From Heterodera schachtii (lineage: Eukaryota; Nematoda; Chromadorea; Rhabditida; Heteroderidae), in NCBI GenBank assembly GCA_023374025.1, contig SIJG01000002.1:2921626-2985625 (forward strand): 64,000 nt of DNA. Reading direction: 5' to 3'. The notes under the pieces are model-generated. The model was given only the letters and a program-made list of their open reading frames with translations, had not been told where the DNA came from and ran no database searches. Shown here one piece after another: positions 37,071 through 48,507 of this stretch. Positions within the stretch are counted from its first letter, which is position 1, and each line of letters opens with the position of its first letter. The position numbers were made by a program, and so were the translations under genes.

Positions 37071-38538
37071 TCACGTCCCATTCGTTCCTCCGTCCGCGCT
37101 GATCACTTGTCCACTGATGAAACTGGCCCGGGAAGGGCTGGCCAAGAACAGTGCCACTTGGCCAATCTCTTCCAAAGTGCCGGGCCGACGGAGGGCATTC
37201 ACTGCGGAGGAGCACAACTGAGGATTAAGTGGACAATTTGTAAAATGGCAATTAATTGCAAATTAATGAGTATTATTTACCTAATCATCAAAATTTCCCT
37301 TCAAATTAAATCATTTATTTTTGTTTGTTTTTGTTTTGTGTCCTTTTGCTTACGTTCTGTTGTTCATCTTCGTTTTTCGCTTGTCGAGAGCGGAAATCAG
37401 CTCGAACAATGCCCACACTTTATGAAAATTAAAGGCACAAATTGATCACTTCAAATGCCGTGTTTCTCTCTTTACTTTATGCCATTGATTCGAATTCCCT
37501 TTGGGCCGAACATTTGCGCCGAATTGACCACCCATCCGGCGAGGGCTGAACAAAATAGCACTAACACTAGGCAAGCATTAATATTTTCGGACCCGATCTC
37601 GAAATGGCGTGCCATTGGGCGGCCACCGCCGTTTTTGGCAAAGTGCCGCTGATCGCCACGATGCTCCCCTCAGTTTTGGCCAAGGGTTTGACCAGCAATG
37701 AGCTCAAGTAGACCAGCCTGAATTTTTAAATCCCCCAACAAAAATGCCAATGCCAACCATCGCATTGTGCCACCGAACAGCTGATCAGCGGCAGAATGTT
37801 CTGTGGAGTCACTGATCAGGTCGACGCTCACCTTCAAAGCAGTTTCTTCATTATTAGCATTCCGTTAGAATGCCATTTTTAAATTTGGCACAATTAATGC
37901 GTCGATTTTGCCGAAGCGTTGCAGCGACCGTTCCACCATTTCCATGGCCGTGCCCTCCTCCGTCGTTGCGCCTGAAATGGCCAAAATGCGTCGTTCGTCG
38001 ACGCCCGACCGTACGAGGGACTCCTTCACAGCCTTCGGAAAATTTATTAGCTAAGAAATAATTAATTTAAATTTTTTCGAACTGCCAAACGCTCCCCCGA
38101 GGGCCCCTGAATGATCAGAGAGGCGCCTTCGCGGCCAAAAGTCAGTGCCATTTGACGGCCGAATGGACGCGTTGCGCCTTTTTAAAATCAAATTTATTTA
38201 AAATCATTTTAATTTTTTTTTTATGAATTAATAATACAGGAAATAATTAGGCAATATTAAATTTAAAAAATAAATTATCAATGTTTTTTTCATGGACAAA
38301 TATTTATTATTTTTCCAATTTCATAAATTCAACAAATTTCACCAGTGATAATTATCACTTTGCCAACAAATTCGCCTCGAAAATGCGCTGAATTTTTTTG
38401 CTGTGCCGGCGATCGCTTCGGCGACGCATTGGCACCAATCGGAGAATCGGCGACCAAAGAATTTGGAGACGAATTGCCATTGATGGCCGAACCATTGCTG
38501 TGGTTGGTGGAGTTGTTGTGCTGGTTGTTCAGCAACAT
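37071..38538 (-). CDS. Short-chain dehydrogenase/reductase, degenerate active site
   Basis: Eight minus-strand exons close in frame (~303 aa): 38538-38343, 38177-38083, 38032-37892, 37831-37758, 37717-37593, 37545-37476, 37417-37354 and 37217-37071. An Asn/Ser-rich N-terminal extension (~55 aa) precedes GKVIIITGATRPFG, the Rossmann TGxxxGxG region. It is followed by FGKIDALI, GSIVAISG (catalytic Ser region), GPKGIRINGI, and the C-terminal LEEIGQVALFLASP..SGQVISADGG, which is classic for the family. Members use NAD(P)(H) to oxidise or reduce hydroxyl/keto or enoyl groups. The usual Y-x-x-x-K is replaced by H-A-I-S-R in the segment AVAAQWHAISRSALAGW, and the NNAG motif is also absent. Catalysis may be lost or altered. 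The donor of exon 3 has an alternative GC form at 37873. Confidence 0.85.
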
Positions 38539-39241
38539 TTTGTCAAAATTTTAGAAAAAATAAAATTAAATTAAAAACGGCCAAAGAATTTGTTTTTAAA
38601 ATAATTTCTAAATTAAAATAAATAAATAAATAAATTTTATGCAATTTTAATATTCATCGAAAAATATGTGTATCTGTCGTAATTGTCTCTTAAACGTTTG
38701 TTTTTTTCTCAAGGGTGAATTATTTCCCCTCGGGCGAGAAATGGAAATTTGGGCACAGTCATTAAACAAAATGCCATCATTATTATCATTCATTTTATTC
38801 TTTGTGTGCCATTGCATTATTTGTTGTTATGCTGTTTCTTGCTGAACAATGGGTGTTTCCGTCTGCTGTTTATGGCCAATTCGGGCGGAAAGAAAGTGCC
38901 AAAAAATGGCAAAATTGTTTTTATATAAAATTTAAAAAATAAAAGTAAAATAAATGTTATTTTTTATGGTAACAGTTTATTTTTCCACTCATCTGTAAAC
39001 AACTAAATTTTTAATCCTTGATATCATTCAATAGCCCTAAGCGTTCTCTATTAGCCTTACAAAATTTCAAAAGAAAATGTTCTTTCAAAAAAGTTATGAC
39101 CAAAAATGTTCGAAAAACTTTCTTTTTGAATTGTTCTTGCTATATTTTTGAAACATTGAAAGAGATTAATATTTACAAAAATAAACAAACAATACATATC
39201 ACAAAATTACAGATAATTCATCAAAAAATCATTATCAATCA
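38539..39241. other. AT-rich intergenic DNA
   Basis: Lies upstream of the dehydrogenase start (minus strand) and downstream of the ANKRD13-like remnant. No exon is supported. It presumably holds the dehydrogenase promoter. Confidence 0.4.
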
Positions 39242-40678
39242 TCATGACTTCTTGTTCGGTTGGTATCCCTCGGGAACGCGAAACATCTCATCCGGCGGAT
39301 GGTTGGCCCATTCGAAACGCGGAGATGACAATTTTATCTGCAACAAACAAATAAAGAATTAATTGTAAAGAAAAAAAGTTTGCTTCCTTCCTATGCAAGT
39401 CTCATTCCCAGTTTCACAAACCTCAAAAAATATTGAAAATTCCATTATTTCGTTTGCTTTTGAAGGGGTTAGGTGGAAGGTCTGTGCCGTTTTGGTACAA
39501 TACCGCGTCGGAAAAGGGTTGGTGCCGCTTCGGGGGAAAGAAATTCCGTGTCGGAAGGGCCCATGCCGCGTCAATTTGTCGGTGGTCCGGTTTTCGGGCG
39601 CCGAATGACCAAAAGTTCAGTCTTGTTTTGATGGGAATAAACATGCTCAAACTCCCGAATTATTAGGCCATTTTAGAACTTATAAAAATTCTTTTGAATT
39701 CATCTTAAAAAGCGGGAAAAATTCCACTTCTTTCCCCAACACCGCCTTATAAAAAAAGTTGTTTTTTTCCGGATTCGCTTTTTCAAAAAATTGGAAACAT
39801 TTCCCTGTCAAAAAATGATATGGAAAGAAAGAAAATGCCACCTTGACGCCAAAAAAGACCGGCACTTCCACTTTGACCGGAATCCATCGGGAAGACGCGC
39901 CTTGCACAATCCGCGCAGCTTGGAATGGCGAGGGATGACGGCTGACGGCTCGAATACTCGCAGCAGATCCTGAATAATCGGAAAAATAAAAATCGCATAT
40001 ACAGTCCCAGTTAATTGAAATTTCCAGAGGGATTGATCGGCTAAACATTCGAAAAGCCCCGTCCTTCTTTCCCCTCATTTAATGTTGAAAAACCAAAATA
40101 ACCCCAATTTACCTTAATTGAAATTTTACCCCAAAATTGCAAAAATTAGACATTTTTTGCGCAAACCCACTACAATCTTATATAGTACCTGCTTTTATGG
40201 GAATAAACATGCTCACACCCTCGAATTATTAGACCATTTTAGAAACTTTAAAAATATTTCACAAAATTGATGACAAAAAAGTTGAAAGGGTCGACCTCCC
40301 CCCCCCCCCCTCATGACGGCATTTTTCTGGCGAGGGAAGGAGACAAAACCATTAAAAGGCATTTCACCAAGTAAAATTTAATCGGTTAAAACGCAGAAAA
40401 TTTTGAAGTTTTTGCTTTTGAACTTTGTCTTTTATTTTAATTAAAAAACATCACTTCAATTTTGATAAGTGAAATTATCCCACCTAATCCAATGTCGCCA
40501 TATGCGATGGCCTCATCCAACGCGTTCCATTCATCGTTGTTCCTGCTCCGCACTTTTGCGCCCTTCTCCAACAACAACTGGCGATATCTGTCGAATATAA
40601 AAATATAGTCTAAGAATACTGTAATACAGTATACATTGACTACCTTTATGGCCAAGCATACAGGCGATATGCAACGGC
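39242..40678 (-). pseudogene. ANKRD13-like gene remnant, copy B
   Basis: Minus-strand fragments in the order expected for ANKRD13. An ankyrin repeat is split over 40678-40644 (PLHIACMLGHK) and ~40596-40477 (LLLEKGAKVRSRNNDEWNALDEAIAYGD). A C-terminal-domain exon lies at 39969-39842, with DLLRVFEP, SKLRGLCKARLPDGF and, after a 1-nt shift, PVKVEVPVF. A last exon at 39337-39242 ends FRVPEGYQPNKKS. The family's C-terminal domain (GPCR-chaperone type) has the similar motif FPVKIEIPLF. The middle of the protein is missing, the ankyrin exons do not join in phase and the C-terminal exon is frameshifted, so this is scored as a pseudogene. Confidence 0.6.
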
Positions 40679-41579
40679 CTTAAGAAAGGAAAAACATTTT
40701 TGTACATTTTGTTACTTTTCTTAAAAACTCACATATTTTATGAAATTTTTGAAATTCCGTTGGCCAAGGCGTCATGCATGCAGGTGCGTGAATGGAGAAT
40801 GTTGAAATTCAGCAGGGGTGGGTTAGAAAAGCCTCTCAGGCGCAAAAAAGGGCGATATGGAGAGGAAATTCCATGGTAGCGCTATTTAATTGTTGAATCG
40901 CTGAAAATAAAGGTTTTTCAAAAGCCTGTAATCACAGGTGCAATTTTCCAACCGACGCGGGACATAAAAATGCTTTTTTTCTTTAAAAAATGTCACTGAA
41001 ATTCGGTGTTTTGCAAAGTCGCTGAACAAAACGGAATCATAGAGAATATAAATTCGCGGGGAGAGGGGGGGGGGGGGTCTACCGTTTAACAAAGAAGCGA
41101 TTGCGATGGTTAAAAAGGGGCACAATTTTTTTTTTATTGTTATTCCCCTTCAAAAAGAAAATTCTAATTTTTCTGAATATATAAGGTATTTTTCGAAAAT
41201 CTTATTTGTACTTCTTCCAATGGGCTTACTCATTTTTATTGGACAAATTTTTCCAACCACTAGGAATTTTTGAAAGTTCCACGAAAAGAAAAAAAAATGC
41301 CGAAATATGTTTTTTTTTAAAAGTACAAAAAGTGCAAATTATTCCCTGAAGCAGTTGCAAAAGTGCATTTCAAGCGATTCCGAGGCGATTTTAGGCAAGA
41401 ATATTTTTGTTAACAGAAATGATCGCTCAACAGTAGCAAAAAATGGGTAAAGCGTTTTTTTTCTTCTTTTTTTATTACTTTCAAAAAGTTTGCCATAGAA
41501 AATTATCAAAAATTAAAATTTCTTAGTTTTTGGGATATTTTGAAATTTTATCGGAAGTTAATTCATTGAGGGGTGTATT

Positions 41580-42105
41580 TTTCGCTTTTTTATTCAAAAG
41601 ATGTCGTACTTCTGCTGCTGTGCTTATCTCATCAGCTATTTGAAGAACTTTTTCTTTTTATTTTCAAAAATAATGCAACTTATAAAATGTTAATAATGTT
41701 TAATGAACAAACGATGAATGAATGAACGAACGAATGAATGAATGATACAGGCGAAAAAATTGTAATTGTTGTTGGGAATTACTGTATCAATGGGCGGGGA
41801 TACGGTAATTTAAATGGTCCTTAAATTACGGTGGATTGATCGGTTGGTGAAAGTCAGCAGCGGACACAGACATTTATTGAGAAAGAATGGTGGAAAAACA
41901 GCAATCAGCAGTCGCGGGAATGAGGCGAAATTCCCGAAAAATTTAAAAACAAACCCTCCGGCAAGAAAAGGATTTTTGGTGGGCACTTTTCAATGTGTAA
42001 AGGGAGGGCAACAAACAATTCACCGAATTTCAGTGAATTTTTTTTGAAATTTAATTAAATTAATAAGTGGTTCATGTCCTTGATTGTCCTTGGATTGTCT
42101 GTCCT
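41580..42105. repeat. Dispersed duplicate A (pair with 48508-49032)
   Basis: About 525 bp nearly identical, in direct orientation, to 48508-49032 (shared phrases include caaaagatgtYgtacttctgc and acggtaatttaaatggtcc). The second copy directly abuts the 3' end of the large minus-strand gene. This one is isolated, so it is probably a transposed or duplicated 3' flank. No coding function is evident. Confidence 0.85.
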
Positions 42106-42117
42106 TTCTTTTTTCCA

Positions 42118-42236
42118 TATTCCATTGGAAAAGAGCAAAAATTGCGGACAAATGAAAGAAAGAAACATTTTTATTTAAGGGAAAGCGGCGAATGCTTTCT
42201 TTGGCTTTTTGCCCTTTTTGTACGGAACACATAAAG
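42118..42236. repeat. Dispersed repeat (pair with 60061-60182)
   Basis: About 120 bp shared with 60061-60182 in the same orientation (phrases gcaaaaattgcggacaaatg and gggaaagcggcgaatgcttt). Function unknown. Confidence 0.8.
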
Positions 42237-42246
42237 GGGGGGCCAG

Positions 42247-42328
42247 GACGTTTTCGCTTGGCCGTTTTCGCGTGGCCGTTTTCGCGTGAGGCCCGTTTTC
42301 GCGTGGGGTACGTTTTCGCGTGAGTGCC
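42247..42328. repeat. CGTTTTCGCGTGG degenerate repeats (inverse orientation)
   Basis: Five or six imperfect copies of CCGTTTTCGCGTGG, the reverse complement of the 14-bp unit arrayed at 43009-43176. Together the two blocks form inverted subterminal arrays around 42.33-43.0 kb. Confidence 0.75.
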
Positions 42329-42672
42329 TGTTTAGGACTAAAATTGGTCGGATGTGTGCCGAACATTCATTTTGACCTATTTCGAATCCCGAACCCGATT
42401 TCAAACAATTTTTTGCTTTTATTTACTCAAAAGCGTCCTTATTTTTATGCATGTAAAGATTAACAACTTCAAGTATTGACAACGTGAATGAGACACAGAA
42501 TCCGACAATCGGCATCACGACATTTCTTTTCTTTTTTTCTTTTTCGGGGGGCGGCGATAGAAAAAATTCTGTAATAGGGGTTGGAAATTTTTTTAATTTA
42601 TGATAAATAAGCCTGCCAGAAAGAGAGAAAACAATTTGATACCAAATTGCATTTGGGATGGCGAGTCTACAC

Positions 42673-42824
42673 TAGAGACCGGACGGGATCGGGATCCCGC
42701 GGGATTTATTCGGGATCCCGACTCGGGATCCGTCCCGATCGTTTTTCCAAAATGTTCTGGATTGATCGGGATTCAGTCGGGATCCCGACTCGGGATCCCT
42801 CCGACCCCAGTTGTCCGGTCTCTA
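42673..42824. mobile_element. hAT-type MITE with 8-bp target duplication
   Basis: A 152-bp element with perfect 12-bp terminal inverted repeats TAGAGACCGGAC / GTCCGGTCTCTA and a perfect 8-bp direct flank GTCTACAC (42665-42672 and 42825-42832). An 8-bp duplication and a terminus of the form YARNG (TAGAG) fit the hAT superfamily. The interior repeats the palindrome CGGGATCCCG several times. No coding capacity; it would need a transposase in trans. Confidence 0.85.
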
Positions 42825-43008
42825 GTCTACACTAATACCAGCAAAACATTAGACCGTGAAAAATTATTAGACTGTATAATAATTTGTCAGTATTAATTTA
42901 GTTTATAAAATTCACTTAAATATAGATTGAATTAAGCACCCGATGCAAAACGGGAGTGAAAAATTTTTTCAAAATATAAAAAAAAATAAAAAATTCGCTT
43001 ATATGCAA

Positions 43009-43176
43009 CCACGCGAAAACGGCCACGCGAAAACGGCCACGCGAAAACGGCCACGCGAAAACGGCCACGCGAAAACGGCCACGCGAAAACGGCCACGCGA
43101 AAATGGCCACGCGAAAACGGCCACGCGAAAACGGCCACGCGAAAACGGCCACGCGAAAACGGCCACGCGAAAACGA
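43009..43176. repeat. 14-bp minisatellite (CCACGCGAAAACGG)n
   Basis: About twelve tandem copies of a 14-bp unit, with one C-to-T variant (gaaaatgg). Because 14 is not a multiple of 3 and the unit lacks stops, Arg/Thr- or Phe/Ala-rich frames run across both strands and are not genes. The unit contains TTTTCGCG on the minus strand, which resembles an E2F-type site by eye. Confidence 0.95.
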
Positions 43177-43639
43177 CCCCGACCGCATAAAGGGTGTTAA
43201 GTCGTTAATTACAACCATCAAAATAAAAAAAAATTGCTTATAACTAGGGCTCCAATTTTAGGCTACTAAGCTCAAATTTAGGGGTGCAAATGACATATTT
43301 ATTCAAAATGAATTTTCGAAATTTTCATTTCTTAGGGGTGTATTTTTGAAAAAAAAATTTTAAGTGATTCTTAGGAATGTATTTTTATTTTTGCACATTT
43401 GTTAATAATTTTGGACAAACGCAAAACAGATTTTTCTATTTTTAAGGTATTTAGGCTCTAAAAATAAAAAGCTAGAAAATAAGCACTAGTAACTCGAAAA
43501 GTAGCTTAACAACAACCAAAAAGAACTTCTTTTCGTGCATTTCAGACCACTCGGAGGAAAATAAAATTTCTTATTAATTTTTTATTCAATATTTAACAAA
43601 AACAAACAGAAATACACATTACAAAATTACAGATAGTTC

Positions 43640-46600
43640 AACAAAAAATATTTATCAAATATCATTTGCTCTTCTTCAGGTTGGAATCCCTCAGGAATTG
43701 AAAGGAGAGGCGACCCCCCCCCCCCCCCTCGGACGGCACTTCTCTGATCAAAGTCCATTCAAAGTCGGCATGTGGGATTTCGGTCGTCGGATGAGTGTGA
43801 GATGTTGGTTCATTTTCTGCTCAAATTTTAACAGGGGAATGAGAAAAACCATGAAAAAGGCATTTCGTTTCTCATATGTCGCCAAGGATAATATTTCAAA
43901 TGGTTGTTAGTGCAAATGCGTGTCTGACAAATAATCTAAGTAAATAAAGTCCACCTTAACTCCAATGAACAACGGCAGTTCCACTTTGACCGGGAACCCT
44001 CGGGCAAACGCGTCTTACAGAGTCCGCGCAATTTGGAGAAGCGGGGGCAGCAGCGGCTCGAACACGCGCAGCATGTCCTGATAAATTTAAAATTTTATTG
44101 CCCATTCAACAAAGAACAATAGGAACCAATCACAAACAAAATTAAAAAAAAACGAATTTTACACTACCGGTCATAAACCTTTTTATAATTATATTTAAAA
44201 AACTATTACCAGGAGAACGCCGAAGCGCAATGGAAAAGACGCACTCTGCAAAAAAAAGATCTTATCAAAAGCCTTTTGAATGAGAAATTCACGAAACCAT
44301 TGCGACGATCCCTTCGAACTTCTTGGCCGTTGTCGATGCCTTGAATGGCTTTCCAAGTGTTTCTTTGCCCTAAAATTGTTGTAAAAGTATAATTGGCAAT
44401 ATCGAAAAATTCATATTAATGTTAATAACAAGGAACCGAATTTTTAAGCACGGAAAAACAAAAAATAACATAGGATTTCCATAATTTTAGTCCTTTTTTA
44501 ATGAGACTCATAGAGAGGATGATCCTTTTACAGACAAAAAATCAAATTTGTATTTTTTCGTCAAGAAAATAAATATTAAGGGAAAAATTTTTCAATTCGT
44601 TGAGGTGTTTTTTTGAAAATTTGAAAGGCATAATTAGATACTTTTTTTAAAAGCCAAATTTCTAATTGCAACCCCCGAAACTTCTTTTGAAATATTTTCA
44701 GACTTATTTTAAGCGCTGAAATGAATCCGGCATAGTTCTTTTTTTGTTCCGACGTCAAATTTTACTTTGGTCCACCCGCAAAGTTGTGTATTTCTCCAAA
44801 ATAATTTTTTTTCATTTTCATGTTTTCAAATAAATTTCAGTATTTCTTGTAAATCAAATATAAAAAAAACAATTCAGGATATGTTTACAGCGCATAAAAT
44901 AGGTCTAAAAAGATTTTTTTATTTTTTAAAAATTTCGGCTGTACCATAACGGAAAAATACCCTATCACTTTAAATAAGATGAATCTTAATGTAATTCTCC
45001 CAGTTGCGCTTTGTCGGCCCATCCAGATTCGTCCGTGTGGTCGTCTCAAAGTTAAGGCCCTTGTAGTTGTACACAAGAGCTTCGAAGTTGCCAATTTTGT
45101 CCTGAAGAATCAATATGTTAAAAGATAATAAATAAAATTTAATAAATAAATACATTAATTTGACATATTTGTATTCAAATTTATATTTTTAAACCTACAA
45201 AAAACAAAGGTATTCTTTTCGATTCTTTGAGGTGTTTTCTTTTGGAAATTTGAAAGGCGTATAAAGATCTTTTTTTAAAAAGCCAAATTTTTAATTGCCT
45301 GCAAAATAATCTAAGAATACTATAATACAGTACACATTGACTACCTTTTTTTGTCGATGGCTATTGCTTCTATGGCCTTTCAAGCGCATCATTCCCTTAA
45401 AAAATTATATTGTTCAAATGCAATTGGTAATGCCGAAAAATGCACAGTATTTTAATAACTAAGAACGGATTTTTAACACAAAAAATCCAGGAATAGGCGT
45501 AAGAATTTCTGAATGTTTGGTGTTTTTTTTATTGAAATCATAGTAAAGCAGAATCTTTCTTTTAAATAACAGACAAAAACCAAATTTCGATTTTTTCTGA
45601 TTACATACATTGTGTAACATCAATATTTATAGTTTTCTGCAGTGAAAAATTCTGAAAAAATCTCTGCTAATTGTAAGTTAACCTTTGATGCTGACCCTTT
45701 TAGGCCAACTTGGTCAGATCACTACTCCTTCATGGTGGTCGAGGACACCCCTAAATACACTGAAAATCTAGAAAGTTTCCTAAAAAAATCCCTAAGAGGT
45801 TGGAAAGACTTGTTCATAAAAAGTTACTGAAAATTTTGTCATCTTCTAAAAATGATCAATTTTTGATCTTTGTCCCTTAAAATATGGTAGAAACTAGTGA
45901 TTTTTATGATCATCAAAATTCAACCAATATAACTTTTTTTATGTACGTCTTAGCCCCACCATTGTAAAGGCCATTCGTAGCAAATTCTGTGCTCTTTCCA
46001 ATGAATCTACATATTCAAATATCAAGAAAATTTTCCCAACCCTAGGAATTTTTTTTGGAAATTTCCCCGATTTTCAATATATTTTAGGGTGTCCGGGTCA
46101 CCTTGAAGGAATGATCTGATCATGTTGGTGTAAGAGACTTTTCTGATCAGTTCACCAAAAGTTAAACAAACATTGAATTATTTCGGGTTTTCTTTACTCT
46201 TAACTTCATGGTTCATGTTTTGTTCAGACTTTTTTGCACCATAATATCGACAATCTCTCACTTCGTTGAACATATCAGCCCATAAATTTCCAAAACTTTC
46301 TCCGGTGGGCCTACTTGCTCCGTCGGACTCCCCCTTCCCAAAAAGTTTGTAAAGTGACATGCAAAAAGTGATATGGGAAGAAAAAAATCGTCATTTGACA
46401 TGCTGAACTCGGTTAAAAAAATGCCAAAATAGTGGCGAAAAATTGTTCGACAATAGTGAAAACGTTTTTTTTCTTAAGTACCGCAAATATTCAATGATGC
46501 CGTTGCAAAAGTGCATTTCGAGCTATTCAGAGGAAAGGCTCATACGATGGGTGGCCGATCATTTCGTCACTGAAGAAAATCCCCATCGATATTTCTGAGC

Positions 46601-47890
46601 AATTTATTTAAGACAACAGTAATTCTTGATCAGAGCGATATTTAAAACCTTATAAACTCATTTTTTGACTTTTTAAAAGCTCAAAAGAATTTTCGAAAAA
46701 AGGGATTCTACCGGTGGTATTCTTGCCCAGGAATAATTTTTAGAGAATTTTAAATCAATTAATGCTTTTATATAAAATAATTTTATTGAAATTAGCCAAT
46801 ATTTTTTTAAAATTATGTCTCAGTGACGAACTGAACAGTGACGAAACGATCAGTGACGAAATGATAGGTAACCCATACGATGTATTTTTCATTTTTATTT
46901 CATTTCTGTTAAGAAATTTCAAAAAATCCAAAATAATGCCAAAAATAGTGACGAAATGCCAAAAGAGTGGTATAATTATTTTTAGTAGCGACAAGTCCAA
47001 AATAGCAATTCCTATTTGCAAAGTGACGTTAAAAATGAGAATCCCTGGCGAAAAATGTGTTTTAATGCATTTCTCAGCAAAACAAAACCGCAGAAAAAAA
47101 TTGTGTAAAAAAAACTAAAATCCTCACCGATGATAACCGTTTTGTCATGGTTTAACAGCGTCTTTGCCCTCTTGAAGTCCAGTTGGCTCGCATTGAGATG
47201 GTATTTTGTGGTGTTCTTCTCCGCAATCAGTTGCTGTGCTGTCACTTCTTCCGTTCGAAAAACACAGAATTTCTAGGGGAATGAATAATGGTTAATTTGG
47301 AAAATTTGGCAAAATTAACCTTCTCGACATTGTCCAACAAAACTGCCTTCTCGTCCGTGTACATGTCCAGCAGCAACGACATGTCGCCCCGCTCCCTAAA
47401 AATTATTGTGAATTGAAAAACATACATAAACAAAAGCTCAAAACAGTACCAATGACTCTCAAATTATTCTTTAACCCTATCATTTTACAATCCTCAAAAA
47501 AAGAAATTAAGAAGGTTCACCTTGACGAATTAGCAAATGAAATTACCATTTAAAAGTTGCGATGTCAAATTCCTTCAGGGTAAAATTGACGCGCAATTTG
47601 TCCCCTTTTTGAGAAGAACAATTGTGTCCTCGGGGCGCAAACGGCTTGGAATAGCTTAAAAAAAGAAATGTCAAAAACTGTTTTTTAAAGGAAAAATATT
47701 ACGCAACAGTGTGGTCAGTTCCTGTAAAATTTGGGGTTTGATTGGATTTTTTGAAGGTTAAAATTGCTAATTACCCATTTTATGTCCATTGAAAAATCGC
47801 CCATTCCTGGCAAATTTGCGTCGAATTTTCGCGCCGTCTCCAACATTGCTTTCTTCGTTTGGGCTTCAAATCTGATGTAGACCATTTGAA
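43640..47890 (-). pseudogene. ANKRD13-like gene, decayed copy A
   Basis: Minus-strand exons matching the ANKRD13 C-terminal (GPCR-chaperone) domain in order: 47890-47775 (GMGDFSMDIKW), a 19-nt exon 47721-47703 (ELTTLL), ~47650-47547 (SRLRPEDTIVLLKKG / LRVNFTLKEFDIATFKW), 47395-47320 (ERGDMSLLLDMYTDEKAV), 47272-47128, 45101-~44990 (EALVYNYKGLNFETTTRT), 44369-44298, 44245-44210, 44077-43955 (DMLRVFEP..FPVKVELPLF) and a tail near 43690 (IPEGFQPEEE). ANKRD13 proteins bind ubiquitinated membrane cargo. The exon at ~47620 has a frameshift in an A/G run, and exon 44077-43955 has two compensating 1-nt shifts with an internal stop. No ankyrin exons were found upstream. Sequencing error in homopolymers is possible, but other genes in the window are intact. 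Confidence 0.6.
45690..46140. mobile_element. Imperfect palindromic element
   Basis: Two inverted arms of ~110-120 bp, about 45700-45815 and 46020-46125, with phrases ttggtcagatcactactcc / ggaatgatctgatcatg, ggacacccctaaata / tattttagggtgtcc, and tccctaagaggttgg / ccaaccctagga. Identity of the arms is moderate. No clear target duplication and no transposase. It sits inside the decayed ANKRD13-like locus, between exons at 47.1 and 45.1 kb. A short plus-strand frame (45642-45830) overlaps the left arm and is not considered a gene. Confidence 0.6.
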
Positions 47891-48507
47891 CTGAAAACTC
47901 AAATAAAATTATAGAATGATTTATTAAATGCTAAAAATAAAAACAAAATTACATTTTTTGTTTTTTAATTTTCAAAAACCGCTGCAAACCTCCAAAAAAA
48001 ATTATTTGAAAACCTTTACTCGGTTCATCTCTTTGGATGGAAGGATGAAGGCGAGGGGTCCGTGTGCCGCTTCATGAAGTGCAGTCAGTGCGGCATCGGA
48101 GCTTCGGTGTGGGTACGGTTTTTAGGCCGCCGAATGACCAAAAGTTATATCCCTGTTTTTAAGGGAAAAGATAAACATTAGTAGGTGATCAAAAGGGGCT
48201 GCAGAAATCTCGAATATTAAATCCGCCGCAAGGATTAATTCGCAATTGCATGATTAAACTGAGGCAGATCAGAAGAGAATGAGTATATGTAATTGTGTAA
48301 ACCATATTTAGCTTTTTTTACGTAAAAATCTCATACCTACATATAATTATGGAAAGAAAGCAAAGCATTGATGGTACGAGAATTTACCGTATTTTCTGAA
48401 TTAATACCTCCTTTAGACAGAATTCCCCATTAATTAGTACCCCCCCCCCCAATTTTTATTTTGTAAGTGAACCGATCACGTGCCAAATTATTGTAAAAAA
48501 AAGCTCT

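Noticed and set aside
42916..43221. Arg/Thr-rich and Phe/Ala-rich repeat frames
   Set aside because: Produced by the 14-bp minisatellite on either strand.
45642..45830. Small plus-strand ORF starting MKNSEKISANCKL
   Set aside because: It overlaps one arm of a palindromic element and has no splice or homology support.
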